From Anseongella ginsenosidimutans (lineage in GTDB: Bacteria; Bacteroidota; Bacteroidia; Sphingobacteriales; Sphingobacteriaceae): DNA of 35,539 nucleotides. A model generated the notes under the pieces. It was not told the DNA's origin. It did no database searches and worked only from the letters and a program-made list of their open reading frames with translations. The DNA lies in NCBI GenBank assembly GCA_029268045.1, contig JAJUHF010000017.1:1-35539 (forward strand), written 5' to 3'. Made by a program: the position numbers and the translations under genes. Of this stretch, positions 9,187-18,190 are shown in pieces (position 1 is the stretch's first letter; the number at the start of each line of letters is the position of its first letter).

Positions 9187-9527
9187 TACTTAATTACCTC
9201 CCCTGATTTTTTTGCGAATCTTTCCAACTTCCCGTCATCGTTGAGCCGACGGCCGACGCGGCTGGGCTTTCCCGTCTTGGGATCAATGACCATCAGGTTG
9301 GAAATATGGATAGCCGCTTCCTGCTTCACGATTCCCCCGTTTGGATTTTGCGCACTGGGCTTGGTGTGCTTGGTAATGATATTGGCGCCTTCTACGAATG
9401 CACGCATTTTATCGGGCAGCACCTGCAGCACTTTACCTTCTTTTCCTTTATCGTTCCCAGTGATTATACGCACCTGATCTCCCTTTTTCAGGTGCAGTTT
9501 GGGTTGCTTGTTTTTCTTCCTTTCCAT
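9186..9527 (-). CDS. rplX: 50S ribosomal protein L24
   Basis: L24 protein of 113 residues with a KOW motif at about 17-50 ([20 protein letters not shown]). It is one of the assembly initiators of the large subunit and lies near the peptide exit tunnel. A short lysine-rich N-terminus precedes the KOW domain. It overlaps rplE by one base. Confidence 0.97.
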   Translation of the reverse strand: MERKKNKQPKLHLKKGDQVRIITGNDKGKEGKVLQVLPDKMRAFVEGANIITKHTKPSAQNPNGGIVKQEAAIHISNLMVIDPKTGKPSRVGRRLNDDGKLERFAKKSGEVIK

Positions 9528-9528
9528 C

Positions 9529-9897
9529 TTAAAGTACCTCCGGGGCTAATGACACAATTTTCATAAACTGCTTTTCCCTGAGCTCCCGGGCAACGGGTCC
9601 AAAGATACGGGTACCCCGCGGCTCATCGCTCGCGTTCAGCAATACAGCAGCATTGTCGTCAAAACGGATATAGGATCCGTCTTTACGGCGAACTTCTTTT
9701 TTAGTCCGAACAACCACGGCCTTGGAAACCGAGCCTTTTTTAACGTTACCGGAAGAAACAGCCTGCTTTACCGTGACAACGATCTTGTCGCCCAGCGTCG
9801 CGTAACGCTTTCTGGTACCTCCAAGCACCCTGATGCACAGCACCTCCTTGGCGCCGCTGTTATCAGCTACATTTAACCTGCTTTCCTGCTGTATCAT
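9529..9897 (-). CDS. rplN: 50S ribosomal protein L14
   Basis: L14 protein of 122 residues, the standard length, starting [20 protein letters not shown] and ending [11 protein letters not shown]. It sits at the subunit interface and contacts L19. Its start overlaps the rpsQ stop by one base. Confidence 0.98.
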   Translation of the reverse strand: MIQQESRLNVADNSGAKEVLCIRVLGGTRKRYATLGDKIVVTVKQAVSSGNVKKGSVSKAVVVRTKKEVRRKDGSYIRFDDNAAVLLNASDEPRGTRIFGPVARELREKQFMKIVSLAPEVL

Positions 9898-10151
9898 TAT
9901 TTTGCCCTTTCAATGATATTGACTAATCTCCAGTTCTTGTTTTTGCTCAGCGGGCGAGTTTCCATGATCAGGACCTTGTCACCAATGTTGCACTCGTTCT
10001 TTTCGTCGTGCGCCATGAACTTGCTCGTCTTGCTAACGAACTTGCGGTAAATAGGGTGTTTCACCTTCCGCTCCACGTTCACCAAAATGGACTTGTCCAT
10101 CTTATTGCTGACAACCTGGCCAATCCTGGTTTTTCTTAAATTCCTTTCCAT
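9897..10151 (-). CDS. rpsQ: 30S ribosomal protein S17
   Basis: S17 protein of 84 residues forming one OB fold. Typical segments are [39 protein letters not shown] and [15 protein letters not shown]. It is a primary 16S rRNA binder. It lies between rpmC and rplN. Confidence 0.98.
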   Translation of the reverse strand: MERNLRKTRIGQVVSNKMDKSILVNVERKVKHPIYRKFVSKTSKFMAHDEKNECNIGDKVLIMETRPLSKNKNWRLVNIIERAK

Positions 10152-10159
10152 TTCTGCTA

Positions 10160-10360
10160 TTAATTAGTAGCCTCTTTCCGGCGACGGGTCAATTCGGTAT
10201 TCAAACGGGCAATGTCCCTTTTCAGTAACCTGATCCTCAATGGATTCTCCAGAGCCGATACCGCATGGCTGAACTTAAGCCGGGTCAAATTGGATTTTTC
10301 CTCAGCAATGCGTTCGGTAAGCTCCTCCGTGGTTAACTCTTTTACCTCTTCGTATTTCAT
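10160..10360 (-). CDS. rpmC: 50S ribosomal protein L29
   Basis: L29 protein of 66 residues from the ATG at 10360 ([20 protein letters not shown]), two long helices ending [15 protein letters not shown]. An upstream in-frame start would overlap the end of rplP and add residues unlike the family, so I rejected it. L29 sits at the tunnel exit, near the docking sites for trigger factor and SRP. Confidence 0.96.
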   Translation of the reverse strand: MKYEEVKELTTEELTERIAEEKSNLTRLKFSHAVSALENPLRIRLLKRDIARLNTELTRRRKEATN

Positions 10361-10379
10361 GTGACTATATATTATCGAA

Positions 10380-10799
10380 CTACTCGACGTAATCCCTGCG
10401 TATAACAAATTTGGTCGTCACCGGGAGCTTTTGCGCGGCAAGGCGCATGGCTTCGCGGGCAACATCCAGCGGGACCCCTTCGGCCTCAAACAGGATCCTT
10501 CCGGGCTTTACGGGAGCCACCCAGTATTCCGGGGCGCCTTTCCCTTTACCCATGCGGACTTCCGCCGGCTTCTTGGTTACGGGCTTGTCCGGGAAAATAC
10601 GGATCCATACCTGGCCTTCACGCTTCATGAAACGCGTTACCGCGATACGGGCTGCCTCAATCTGCCTTGCCGTAATCCACGAGGCTTCCAGTGATTTTAT
10701 CCCGAAAGAACCGAAGGCGAGCTCATGCCCTCTTTTGGCATTGCCCTTCATCCGGCCTTTTTGCATTTTCCTGAACTTGGTTCTTTTTGGCTGTAACAT
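10380..10799 (-). CDS. rplP: 50S ribosomal protein L16
   Basis: L16 protein of 139 residues starting [20 protein letters not shown], with conserved [20 protein letters not shown] and the C-terminal [10 protein letters not shown]. It helps position A-site tRNA in the large subunit. It lies between rpsC and rpmC. Confidence 0.98.
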   Translation of the reverse strand: MLQPKRTKFRKMQKGRMKGNAKRGHELAFGSFGIKSLEASWITARQIEAARIAVTRFMKREGQVWIRIFPDKPVTKKPAEVRMGKGKGAPEYWVAPVKPGRILFEAEGVPLDVAREAMRLAAQKLPVTTKFVIRRDYVE

Positions 10800-10817
10800 C
10801 GCTACTATAGATTGTAA

Positions 10818-11555
10818 TTACTTCTTTCTCCTGCCTCCGCGATTTCCACCGCCGCGACGGTCGCGTGAATCCATATCACGGGAACTTCTGCCGCCCGTGT
10901 TGCCGGCTATATTGGGTGAAAGATCGCGCTTGCCAAATACTTCGCCCTTACAGATCCACACCTTCACGCCCAACTTACCGTAGGTTGTCTGCGCCTCGCT
11001 CAGCGCGTAGTCGATATCCGCACGGAAGGTGTGCAATGGAACTCTTCCTTCTTTGTACTGTTCGGTACGGGCCATCTCAGCGCCGCCAACGCGACCGGAA
11101 ACCATCACCTTGATTCCCTCAGCGCCCATGCGCATGGTGGAGGCAAGTGCAGTCTTCATGGCACGACGGAACGAAATCCGGGCTTCCAGCTGACGGGCAA
11201 TGCTTTCGCTAACCAGTTGCGCATCCACCTCAGGCCGTTTGATCTCAAAAATGTTGATCTGAACGTCTTTCTTGGTCAGTTTCTTCAACTCTTCTTTGAT
11301 CTTGTCCACCTCCTGGCCGCCTTTTCCGATAACGATCCCCGGTCGGGCCGTATGGATGGTCACGGTAATCCGCTTCAAGGTACGTTCAATAACAATTTTA
11401 GACACGCCGCCCTTGGTGATCCGGGCACGCAGGTACTTACGGATTTTTTCGTCTTCTACCAGTTTATCGGCATAGTTGTTACCACCGTACCAGTTTGACT
11501 CCCATCCGCGGATGATGCCCAATCTATTACCTACCGGATTTGTCTTTTGTCCCAT
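10818..11555 (-). CDS. rpsC: 30S ribosomal protein S3
   Basis: S3 protein of 245 residues. The N-terminal part starts [20 protein letters not shown]; a KH type 2 domain with [14 protein letters not shown] lies at about 75-90; and the C-terminal S3 domain follows. The final 30 residues are rich in Arg and Gly ([15 protein letters not shown]), a slightly extended RNA-binding tail. S3 forms the mRNA entry channel helicase with S4 and S5. Confidence 0.98.
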   Translation of the reverse strand: MGQKTNPVGNRLGIIRGWESNWYGGNNYADKLVEDEKIRKYLRARITKGGVSKIVIERTLKRITVTIHTARPGIVIGKGGQEVDKIKEELKKLTKKDVQINIFEIKRPEVDAQLVSESIARQLEARISFRRAMKTALASTMRMGAEGIKVMVSGRVGGAEMARTEQYKEGRVPLHTFRADIDYALSEAQTTYGKLGVKVWICKGEVFGKRDLSPNIAGNTGGRSSRDMDSRDRRGGGNRGGRRKK

Positions 11556-11566
11556 TTACTATCTGA

Positions 11567-11965
11567 TTAGCTTTCTTTTTCTTCTGTTTTCGACTCAGCA
11601 ACCTCGTTGTCTTTGGTATCGGCAACCTTGCTGTCCACGACCAGCGTCACGTGATTGGACCGTTTCCGAATCCGGTGACCTCTCCCCTGCGGGGCGGGCC
11701 GCAACCGTTTCAACTGACGTCCTCCGTCCACGAAGGCTTCCTTTACAATCAGTTCGCTTTCCTCAATGGATGCCCCTTCGTTCTTGGCCTGCCAGTTGGC
11801 CACCGCCGAAAGCAACAGTTTTTCCACACGTGTGGCTGCTTCCTTCGGGTTGTATTTCAATATATGTAAAGCATATTCCACCTTCTGCCCACGGATCAGA
11901 TCCACAACCAGGCGCATCTTGCGGGGAGAGGTAGGACAATCTCTTAGTTTAGCAACTGCTTCCAT
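11567..11965 (-). CDS. rplV: 50S ribosomal protein L22
   Basis: L22 protein of 132 residues whose beta hairpin lines the peptide exit tunnel ([20 protein letters not shown], the typical hairpin). The N-terminal core has [15 protein letters not shown] charged tail of about 20 residues (ending ESKTEEKES) extends beyond the usual end. It lies between rpsS and rpsC. Confidence 0.98.
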   Translation of the reverse strand: MEAVAKLRDCPTSPRKMRLVVDLIRGQKVEYALHILKYNPKEAATRVEKLLLSAVANWQAKNEGASIEESELIVKEAFVDGGRQLKRLRPAPQGRGHRIRKRSNHVTLVVDSKVADTKDNEVAESKTEEKES

Positions 11966-11975
11966 TTTTCAGTAT

Positions 11976-12245
11976 TTATTTCTTTCTGTCTCCAGAATGC
12001 CCACGAAACGTACGCGTAGGGGCAAACTCACCCAGTTTATGGCCAACCATGTTCTCCGTAACATATACGGGAATAAACTTATTGCCATTGTGAACGGCAA
12101 ACGTGTGTCCCACGAAGTCAGGCGAAATAGTAGACCGGCGCGACCAGGTCTTTAACACCGACTTCTTCCCTGATTCGGTAAGCTGCAGAACCTTCTTTTC
12201 CAGGTTGTGGTCGATATAGGGGCCTTTTTTTATTGAACGAGCCAT
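11976..12245 (-). CDS. rpsS: 30S ribosomal protein S19
   Basis: S19 protein of 89 residues starting [20 protein letters not shown], with the head-binding motif [20 protein letters not shown] and the end GHSGDRKK. It forms a complex with S13 in the 30S head. It has only a 3-bp gap from rplB. Confidence 0.98.
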   Translation of the reverse strand: MARSIKKGPYIDHNLEKKVLQLTESGKKSVLKTWSRRSTISPDFVGHTFAVHNGNKFIPVYVTENMVGHKLGEFAPTRTFRGHSGDRKK

Positions 12246-12248
12246 GGA

Positions 12249-13073
12249 TTATTTCTTTCTTCTTTCTATAATGTAACGATTGGACGCTTTCTTATCGTGA
12301 CGGGTTTTAAAGCCCTTTGCATACACGCCTTTTCTGGAACGCGGCTGACCTCCTGAAGCGCGGCCTTCACCACCACCCATCGGGTGATCCACCGGGTTCA
12401 TGGCTACCCCTCTCACGCGGGGCCTTCTGCCAAGCCAGCGTTTCCGGCCGGCCTTGCCCAGCTTTTCATTCGTATGCTCCGAGTTGGAAACCACGCCAAT
12501 GGTGGCCATGCAGGTTTGAAGCACCAGCCTGGTTTCACCCGAGGGAAGCTTGATCACCGCGTACTTGCCGTCGCGGTTGGTAAGCTGTCCGTAAGTGCCC
12601 GCGCTGCGCGCCATGGACGCTCCCTGTCCCGGATTCAATTCAATATTGTGCACGATAGAACCCAGGGGCATTTTTCCCAGGGGAAGGGCATTCCCTACCT
12701 CGGGGGCCGCCGTTTCACCGGAAACCACCTTCTGACCGGGCTTCAGCCCTTCCGGCGCGATGATGTACCGCTTTTCCCCATCCGCGTAGTGGAGGAGGGC
12801 GATACGGGCAGTCCGGTTGGGATCGTACTCAATGGTTGCCACCGTAGCAGGGATATCGAATTTATTCCTTTTGAAATCAATGATCCGGTATTTCTTTTTA
12901 TGTCCACCGCCGATGTAGCGCATGGTCATTTTACCGTGATGATTTCGTCCCCCGCTGCGTTTCTTAACTTTGAGAAGCGATTTCTCAGGGACGTTGGTTG
13001 TCACGTCACTGTAATTGCTTCCTATCCTGAATCTGGTTCCCGGAGTTACCGGTTTAAATCTTTTTACTCCCAT
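12249..13073 (-). CDS. rplB: 50S ribosomal protein L2
   Basis: L2 protein of 274 residues with an OB-like domain and an SH3-like domain. The conserved histidine near the peptidyl-transferase centre is His230, in the [13 protein letters not shown] motif. L2 is needed for subunit association and peptide-bond formation. It lies between rplW and rpsS. Confidence 0.99.
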   Translation of the reverse strand: MGVKRFKPVTPGTRFRIGSNYSDVTTNVPEKSLLKVKKRSGGRNHHGKMTMRYIGGGHKKKYRIIDFKRNKFDIPATVATIEYDPNRTARIALLHYADGEKRYIIAPEGLKPGQKVVSGETAAPEVGNALPLGKMPLGSIVHNIELNPGQGASMARSAGTYGQLTNRDGKYAVIKLPSGETRLVLQTCMATIGVVSNSEHTNEKLGKAGRKRWLGRRPRVRGVAMNPVDHPMGGGEGRASGGQPRSRKGVYAKGFKTRHDKKASNRYIIERRKK

Positions 13074-13085
13074 TTCCTTCTGGAA

Positions 13086-13376
13086 TTATTCGTTTCCGTA
13101 AAAATCAATCGTATCACCGCTGGCAAGCGAGATGACCGCTTTCTTAAAACGGGGTGTGCGTCCGGTGACAAACCCGCGACGTGTGCCGCGCGCCTTCCGC
13201 TTTCCTTCATACCGCATGGTATTTACTGAATTGACGCTTACGCCGTACATTTTCTCAATCGCATCCTTGATTTGGATCTTATTGGCTTTCAGATCCACAA
13301 GAAATACGTATTGATTTAACTTATCGGTTAACAGAGTGACTTTTTCAGTCAGTACCGGTTTCTTTAGAATTTCCAT
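13086..13376 (-). CDS. rplW: 50S ribosomal protein L23
   Basis: L23 protein of 96 residues starting MEILKKPVLTEKVTLLTDKL, with the loop MRYEGKRKARGTRRGFVTGR. It is located at the tunnel exit and is the docking point for trigger factor and SRP. It is separated by 2 bp from rplD. Confidence 0.97.
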   Translation of the reverse strand: MEILKKPVLTEKVTLLTDKLNQYVFLVDLKANKIQIKDAIEKMYGVSVNSVNTMRYEGKRKARGTRRGFVTGRTPRFKKAVISLASGDTIDFYGNE

Positions 13377-13378
13377 AG

Positions 13379-14008
13379 TTACTTCGTAAACGCCTCCTCA
13401 ATCGTTTTTACAGCGCTCTCGGTGATCAGAAGTTTTCCGGCATTGAGCAGATCGTATGTGTTCAACTCGCTGGCGGCGATCACGTTCGCCTTCTGGATAT
13501 TTCTGCTGGAAAGAAACACATTCCGTTTGTTCTCGGGAACAATCAAAAGGCTTTTGACACCTTCAAGCTGGAAGCTGTTAAGCAGATTCAGATAGTTCTT
13601 TGTTTTGGGTGCGTCGAAATCGAAATCGGTCAGGACCACGATGTTATTCTCCTTGGCCTTATGACTCAACGCGGATTTACGGGCCAAGCGTTTCGTTTTC
13701 TTATTCAGCTTAAAACCGTAATCTCTGGGCTGTGGACCGAAGATACGTCCGCCGCCACGGAACAGCGGGTTCTTGATGCTTCCCTTCCGGGATCCACCGG
13801 TACCTTTCTGGCGGTGCAGCTTCCGGGTCGACCCCGAAATCTCATTCCGCTGCTTGGACTTGGACGTTCCCTGACGCTGATTGGCCAGGTATTGCTTCAC
13901 ATCCAGGTAAATCGCGTGATCGTTGGGATCGATGCCGAATACCTCATCAGACAATGTAACCTTGTTACCCGTTTCCTTGCCTGTTATATCGAATACCTTC
14001 AGTTCCAT
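13379..14008 (-). CDS. rplD: 50S ribosomal protein L4
   Basis: L4 protein of 209 residues from the ATG at 14008 (MELKVFDITGKETGNKVTLS); a start four codons upstream would overlap rplC. The extended loop that reaches the exit tunnel is at about 45-105 (GSTRKLHRQKGTGGSRKGSI, GRIFGPQPRDYG). In E. coli L4 represses the S10 operon; whether that holds here is unknown. Confidence 0.97.
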   Translation of the reverse strand: MELKVFDITGKETGNKVTLSDEVFGIDPNDHAIYLDVKQYLANQRQGTSKSKQRNEISGSTRKLHRQKGTGGSRKGSIKNPLFRGGGRIFGPQPRDYGFKLNKKTKRLARKSALSHKAKENNIVVLTDFDFDAPKTKNYLNLLNSFQLEGVKSLLIVPENKRNVFLSSRNIQKANVIAASELNTYDLLNAGKLLITESAVKTIEEAFTK

Positions 14009-14009
14009 G

Positions 14010-14627
14010 TTATTTCTCAATGATTACGTATGAACCCTTCGCACCCGGAACAGATCCGCTTACTACCAGTACATTTTTCTCAGGATATACTTTGATCACA
14101 CGCAGGTTCTGCACTTTGACGCGCTGGTTACCGGTTTGCCCCGCCATACGCATGCCCTTGAATACCCGTGACGGGAAAGAGGCCGCGCCAAGCGATCCGG
14201 GAGCACGGAGGCGGTTATGCTGACCGTGGGTCTGGCCACCAACTCCACTGAAATTATGACGTTTTACGACGCCCTGAAAACCCTTGCCTTTTGAGGTCCC
14301 GACAACGTCCACATAATCCCCTTCGCTAAAGAGTTCCACGGTCAGGGTTTCTCCCTGTTTCTTCTCCTCTTCAAAGTATTTGAATTCAACGATCCTACGT
14401 TTGGGAGTCGTACCGGCTTTCTTAAAGTGTCCGGCAAGCGCCGCAGTGGTCTTCTTTTCTTTCTTCTCGTCGTAGGCAAGCTGGACCGCTGAATAGCCGT
14501 CCGTTTCCACCGTTTTCACCTGCGTTACCACACAGGGTCCGGCTTCGATGACCGTACAGGGAATTTGCTTCCCATCCGCATCAAAGACGCTGGTCATTCC
14601 CACCTTTTTTCCAATTAATCCTGACAT
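14010..14627 (-). CDS. rplC: 50S ribosomal protein L3
   Basis: L3 protein of 205 residues starting [20 protein letters not shown]. The loop that reaches toward the peptidyl-transferase centre contains [18 protein letters not shown], followed by [20 protein letters not shown]. It is one of the first proteins to bind 23S rRNA. Upstream lies a 46-bp gap with a 6-bp inverted repeat. Confidence 0.98.
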   Translation of the reverse strand: MSGLIGKKVGMTSVFDADGKQIPCTVIEAGPCVVTQVKTVETDGYSAVQLAYDEKKEKKTTAALAGHFKKAGTTPKRRIVEFKYFEEEKKQGETLTVELFSEGDYVDVVGTSKGKGFQGVVKRHNFSGVGGQTHGQHNRLRAPGSLGAASFPSRVFKGMRMAGQTGNQRVKVQNLRVIKVYPEKNVLVVSGSVPGAKGSYVIIEK

Positions 14628-14647
14628 TTTATTTAGTTTAGCATCGA

Positions 14648-14665
14648 TCCCGGAACATACCGGGA
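14648..14665. repeat. Perfect 6-bp inverted repeat between rpsJ and rplC
   Basis: TCCCGG and CCGGGA flank a 6-nt loop, giving a GC-rich hairpin in the 46-bp gap before rplC. No T-run follows on the minus strand, so it is not an intrinsic terminator. It may be an RNA-processing or translation-control element in the polycistronic mRNA. Confidence 0.45.
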
Positions 14666-14673
14666 CTTACCAA

Positions 14674-14979
14674 TCAGACCTTTATCTCAACTTCCACCCC
14701 GCTGGGCAATTCCAGCTTCATCAGGGCGTCAACTGTTTTTGCAGTAGAGCTATAGATATCCAGTAACCGCTTGTAGGCGCACAACTGAAACTGTTCACGC
14801 GCTTTCTTATTCACGTGCGGCGAACGCAATACGGTGTAAATTTTCTTTTCGGTAGGCAACGGAATGGGTCCGCTAACGACCGCGCCGGTGGGCTTTACTG
14901 TCTTTACGATTTTCTCAGCCGATTTATCAACCAAGCTGTAATCGTACGATTTCAATTTAATTCTGATTCGTTGGCTCAT
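14674..14979 (-). CDS. rpsJ: 30S ribosomal protein S10
   Basis: S10 protein of 101 residues starting [20 protein letters not shown], with the conserved [20 protein letters not shown] loop. It is located in the 30S head and in other bacteria also acts as NusE in transcription antitermination. It is the first gene of the S10 segment, 66 bp after fusA, with no tuf gene between. Confidence 0.98.
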   Translation of the reverse strand: MSQRIRIKLKSYDYSLVDKSAEKIVKTVKPTGAVVSGPIPLPTEKKIYTVLRSPHVNKKAREQFQLCAYKRLLDIYSSTAKTVDALMKLELPSGVEVEIKV

Positions 14980-15045
14980 TACTGTTTTTATCCTGTTTGC
15001 AGGAAGATAGAGCGATATACACCCTCCTGCGTTTTTTCCTGTTTA

Positions 15046-17181
15046 TTAATTATTCGCTTTACTGCCTTTTACTTTCGCAACCACCTCATCGGATACGTTC
15101 TTGGGCGCCTCGGCAAAGTGGGAGAACTCCATGGTGGAGGTTGCACGGCCGGAGGTAATGGTGCGCAAGGTTGTTACATAGCCGAACATCTCGGACAGAG
15201 GAACCTTTGCCTTGATCACCTGGGCCCCGCCCCGGGTATCCATTCCTTCCAACTGGCCACGGCGCTTGTTGAGGTCACCCATGACATCACCCATGTTTTC
15301 TTCGGGTGTGGTCACTTCCACTTTCATGATGGGTTCCATCAATACCGGCTTGGCTTTCGGCAGCGCCTCGCGGAATGCCGTCCGTGCTGCGATCTCAAAA
15401 GAAAGCGCATCGGAGTCCACCGCATGGAACGACCCGTCGAACAGGCGAACCTTCATGTCGCTTACGGGGTATCCCGCCAGAACACCATTCTGCATGGCTT
15501 CCTTGAATCCCTTCTCAACGGAAGGAATGTATTCCCTTGGAATGGCTCCGCCAACGATCTCGTTTACAAACTGCAATCCGGAGTGTCCTTCGTCCACCGG
15601 ACTGATCTCAACCTGGATATCCGCGAACTTACCACGGCCACCGGTTTGTTTCTTGTAGACTTCCCGGTGAATCACGCTGCCAGTAATCGCTTCCTTGTAG
15701 GAAACCTGCGGCGCACCCTGGTTACATTCCACTTTGAATTCCCGGCGAAGACGGTCCACGATAACTTCCAGGTGAAGCTCACCCATTCCGCTGATCACCG
15801 TTTGACCGGTTTCCGGATCACTGTTTACCTTAAAGGTCGGATCTTCTTCCGAGAGCTTTGCCAGCGCAACACCCAGTTTATCAATATCCGCCTGGGTTTT
15901 CGGTTCAATAGCCAGCCCGATTACCGGTTCAGGGAACTCGATCGCTTCAAACACGATCGGCGCGTTCTCACTGCAAAGCGTATCCCCGGTACGGATATCC
16001 TTAAATCCAACCGCCGCGCCAATATCTCCGGCTTCGATGCGGTCAATCGGATTCTGCTTGTTGGCATGCATTTGCATAATCCGCGAAATCCGCTCCTTTT
16101 TCATGGTGCGGGTATTCAGCACATAGGAACCCGCGTCCAGTGAACCGGAATAGACACGGAAAAACGCCAGGCGGCCTACGAACGGATCGGTCATGATCTT
16201 AAAGGCCAGGGCGGCGAATTTGCCGGCAGGATCCGCTTCCCGGACTTCTTCCTCACCGGTTTGGGGGTTGGTACCTTTGGCGGGCGCGATTTCGTTGGGG
16301 GCCGGCAGGAATTTACATACCGCGTCCAACATGGTTTGCACCCCTTTGTTTTTAAAGGATGAACCACACATCATGGGCGTGATCTTCAAGGACATGGTGG
16401 CCTTGCGGATCGCCTCGTTCAACTCCTGCGGAGTGATGCTGTCGGGATCCTCGAAAAATTTCTCAAGCAGTTCGTCGTCGAATTCAGCAACCGACTCAAT
16501 CAGTTTGCCGCGGTATTCTTCCACCTGCTCTTTCAGTTCCTCGGGAATGGGAACCTCGGTATAAGTCATCCCCTGGGTTTCCTCGTCCCATACATAGGCT
16601 TTATTGAAAACCAGGTCCACAATCCCTTTGAACGTTTCTTCCGAACCAATAGGAATCTGAAGCGGAACCGGGTTACCATTGAGCCGTTCCTTCACCTGTT
16701 TTACCACGCTCAGGAAATCCGCACCCGAACGGTCCATCTTGTTTACAAAACCAATCCGCGGAACGTTGTACTTGTTCATTTGCCGCCATACCGTTTCCGA
16801 CTGGGGCTCCACACCGCCCACAGCGCAGAAAAGCGCAATTGCGCCATCCAGTACACGCAAGGAGCGCTCAACTTCCACGGTAAAGTCCACGTGGCCGGGA
16901 GTATCGATGATATTGATCTGAAAATCGTGCGAATCGGGTGTAGGCACGCCATGATCCGTTGGGAATTTCCAATAGGTGGTCGTAGCGGCCGAGGTAATAG
17001 TAATACCGCGTTCCTGCTCCTGAACCATCCAGTCCATCTGCGCAGCCCCGTCGTGGGTCTCGCCAATCTTGTGAACTTTCCCGGTGTAATATAATATTCG
17101 TTCAGTAGTGGTTGTCTTGCCCGCATCAATATGGGCTGAAATCCCTATGTTACGAACATATTTTAATTCTCGCTTAGCCAT
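15046..17181 (-). CDS. fusA: Elongation factor G
   Basis: The GTPase that drives tRNA-mRNA translocation and, with RRF, ribosome recycling. It is 711 residues. The G domain shows the P-loop AHIDAGKT (about 16-23), DTPGHVDF (93-100) and NKMD (147-150); domains II to V follow to the end. It lies between rpsG and rpsJ, so it is the housekeeping copy. An AAGGA element about 11 bp upstream of the ATG is one of the few Shine-Dalgarno-like motifs in the cluster. Confidence 0.98.
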   Translation of the reverse strand: MAKRELKYVRNIGISAHIDAGKTTTTERILYYTGKVHKIGETHDGAAQMDWMVQEQERGITITSAATTTYWKFPTDHGVPTPDSHDFQINIIDTPGHVDFTVEVERSLRVLDGAIALFCAVGGVEPQSETVWRQMNKYNVPRIGFVNKMDRSGADFLSVVKQVKERLNGNPVPLQIPIGSEETFKGIVDLVFNKAYVWDEETQGMTYTEVPIPEELKEQVEEYRGKLIESVAEFDDELLEKFFEDPDSITPQELNEAIRKATMSLKITPMMCGSSFKNKGVQTMLDAVCKFLPAPNEIAPAKGTNPQTGEEEVREADPAGKFAALAFKIMTDPFVGRLAFFRVYSGSLDAGSYVLNTRTMKKERISRIMQMHANKQNPIDRIEAGDIGAAVGFKDIRTGDTLCSENAPIVFEAIEFPEPVIGLAIEPKTQADIDKLGVALAKLSEEDPTFKVNSDPETGQTVISGMGELHLEVIVDRLRREFKVECNQGAPQVSYKEAITGSVIHREVYKKQTGGRGKFADIQVEISPVDEGHSGLQFVNEIVGGAIPREYIPSVEKGFKEAMQNGVLAGYPVSDMKVRLFDGSFHAVDSDALSFEIAARTAFREALPKAKPVLMEPIMKVEVTTPEENMGDVMGDLNKRRGQLEGMDTRGGAQVIKAKVPLSEMFGYVTTLRTITSGRATSTMEFSHFAEAPKNVSDEVVAKVKGSKANN

Positions 17182-17193
17182 TGTGGTTTTTCC

Positions 17194-17661
17194 TTAAAAT
17201 CTGAAATGGGAGAAGGCCTTGTTGGCTTCTGCCATTCTGTGTGTGTCTTCTTTCTTCTTAACGGAAGCTCCCTCTCCCTTGGCGGCTGCCATGATCTCAC
17301 CGGCAAGCTTCTCCTGCATTGTCTTCTCGTTACGCTTGCGGGCAAAACCGATCATCCATTTCATTGCCAACGCAATCCGGCGTTCCGGACGCACTTCGGT
17401 AGGCACCTGGAAGTTGGCACCCCCTACCCGGCGACTCTTCACCTCCACAGCCGGCATGACGTTATTCAGTGCCTTGCGCCAGGTTTCCAATCCGCTTTCG
17501 CCGGTTTTTTCCTGTACGATGTCCACGGCATCATAAAAAATGCGATAGGAAAGACTTTTCTTTCCGTCCCACATCATATTATTTACAAACCTGGTCACCA
17601 TTACCTCATTGAAGCGGGGATCAGGTAAAATGATTCTTTTTTTAGGCGTATCCTTCCTCAT
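17194..17661 (-). CDS. rpsG: 30S ribosomal protein S7
   Basis: S7 protein of 155 residues starting [20 protein letters not shown], with the helical core and the beta-arm region ([20 protein letters not shown]). It nucleates 30S head assembly and contacts E-site tRNA. It is 2 bp after rpsL. Confidence 0.98.
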   Translation of the reverse strand: MRKDTPKKRIILPDPRFNEVMVTRFVNNMMWDGKKSLSYRIFYDAVDIVQEKTGESGLETWRKALNNVMPAVEVKSRRVGGANFQVPTEVRPERRIALAMKWMIGFARKRNEKTMQEKLAGEIMAAAKGEGASVKKKEDTHRMAEANKAFSHFRF

Positions 17662-17663
17662 GG

Positions 17664-18041
17664 TTATTTCTTTTTAGCCCGTTTGGTGCCGTACTTTGAA
17701 CGACGCTGATTACGGCCTTCCACACCGGCAGTATCCAGGGCGCCCCGAACGATATGATAACGGACGCCGGGCAGGTCTTTCACCCTTCCGCCGCGTACCA
17801 ATACGATGGAGTGTTCCTGAAGGTTGTGTCCTTCTCCCGGAATATACGCGTTCACTTCTTTCCCATGAGACAACCGCACCCTGGCTACTTTACGCATCGC
17901 CGAGTTCGGTTTTTTTGGCGTTGTCGTGTACACCCGGGTACAAACTCCCCTTTTCTGGGGGCAGGAATCCAATGCAGGCGACTTGCTCTTATCGAGAAGT
18001 TGAACACGCCCCTTTCTGACTAACTGCTGTATAGTTGGCAT
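17664..18041 (-). CDS. rpsL: 30S ribosomal protein S12
   Basis: S12 protein of 125 residues, first gene of the cluster. The decoding-centre loops are intact: [11 protein letters not shown] with Lys43 and [12 protein letters not shown], so no classical streptomycin-resistance substitution is visible at those sites. The leader from the promoter is about 40-45 nt and contains no Shine-Dalgarno motif before the ATG. Confidence 0.98.
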   Translation of the reverse strand: MPTIQQLVRKGRVQLLDKSKSPALDSCPQKRGVCTRVYTTTPKKPNSAMRKVARVRLSHGKEVNAYIPGEGHNLQEHSIVLVRGGRVKDLPGVRYHIVRGALDTAGVEGRNQRRSKYGTKRAKKK

Positions 18042-18088
18042 TTATCAAGTTATTTATCAATGAAAATCCCCCTTTTTCTGAGGGACTG

Positions 18089-18119
18089 CAAAGGTAGCAA
18101 CAATAAATTAATTTACAAA
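18089..18119 (-). promoter_or_regulatory. Promoter of the rpsL-to-rplQ ribosomal operon
   Basis: On the minus strand TTTG (18119-18116) is separated by exactly 19 bp from TACCTTTG (18096-18089), a perfect match to the Bacteroidota -33 TTTG / -7 TAnnTTTG promoter. Transcription would start about 40-45 bp before the rpsL ATG. The spacer is strongly A/T-rich. A 5-bp palindrome (TGAAA/TTTCA, 18129-18141) lies 10 bp upstream of the -33 box. Confidence 0.85.
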
Positions 18120-18190
18120 CGTGTGAATTGAAATATTTTCACTTCCAAGCGCCTTCAGGCTGAGGTGGATACATGTCCGGCACCTGCCCG

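Noticed and set aside
12384-13229. A 281-codon open frame on the plus strand opposite rplB and rplW
   Set aside because: The minus-strand L2 and L23 proteins are unambiguous, and the antisense product resembles no family.
14815-16143. A 442-codon open frame on the plus strand opposite fusA and rpsJ
   Set aside because: It lies antisense to two highly conserved genes and gives a histidine- and arginine-rich sequence with no recognisable domain. It is an artefact of the codon bias of fusA.
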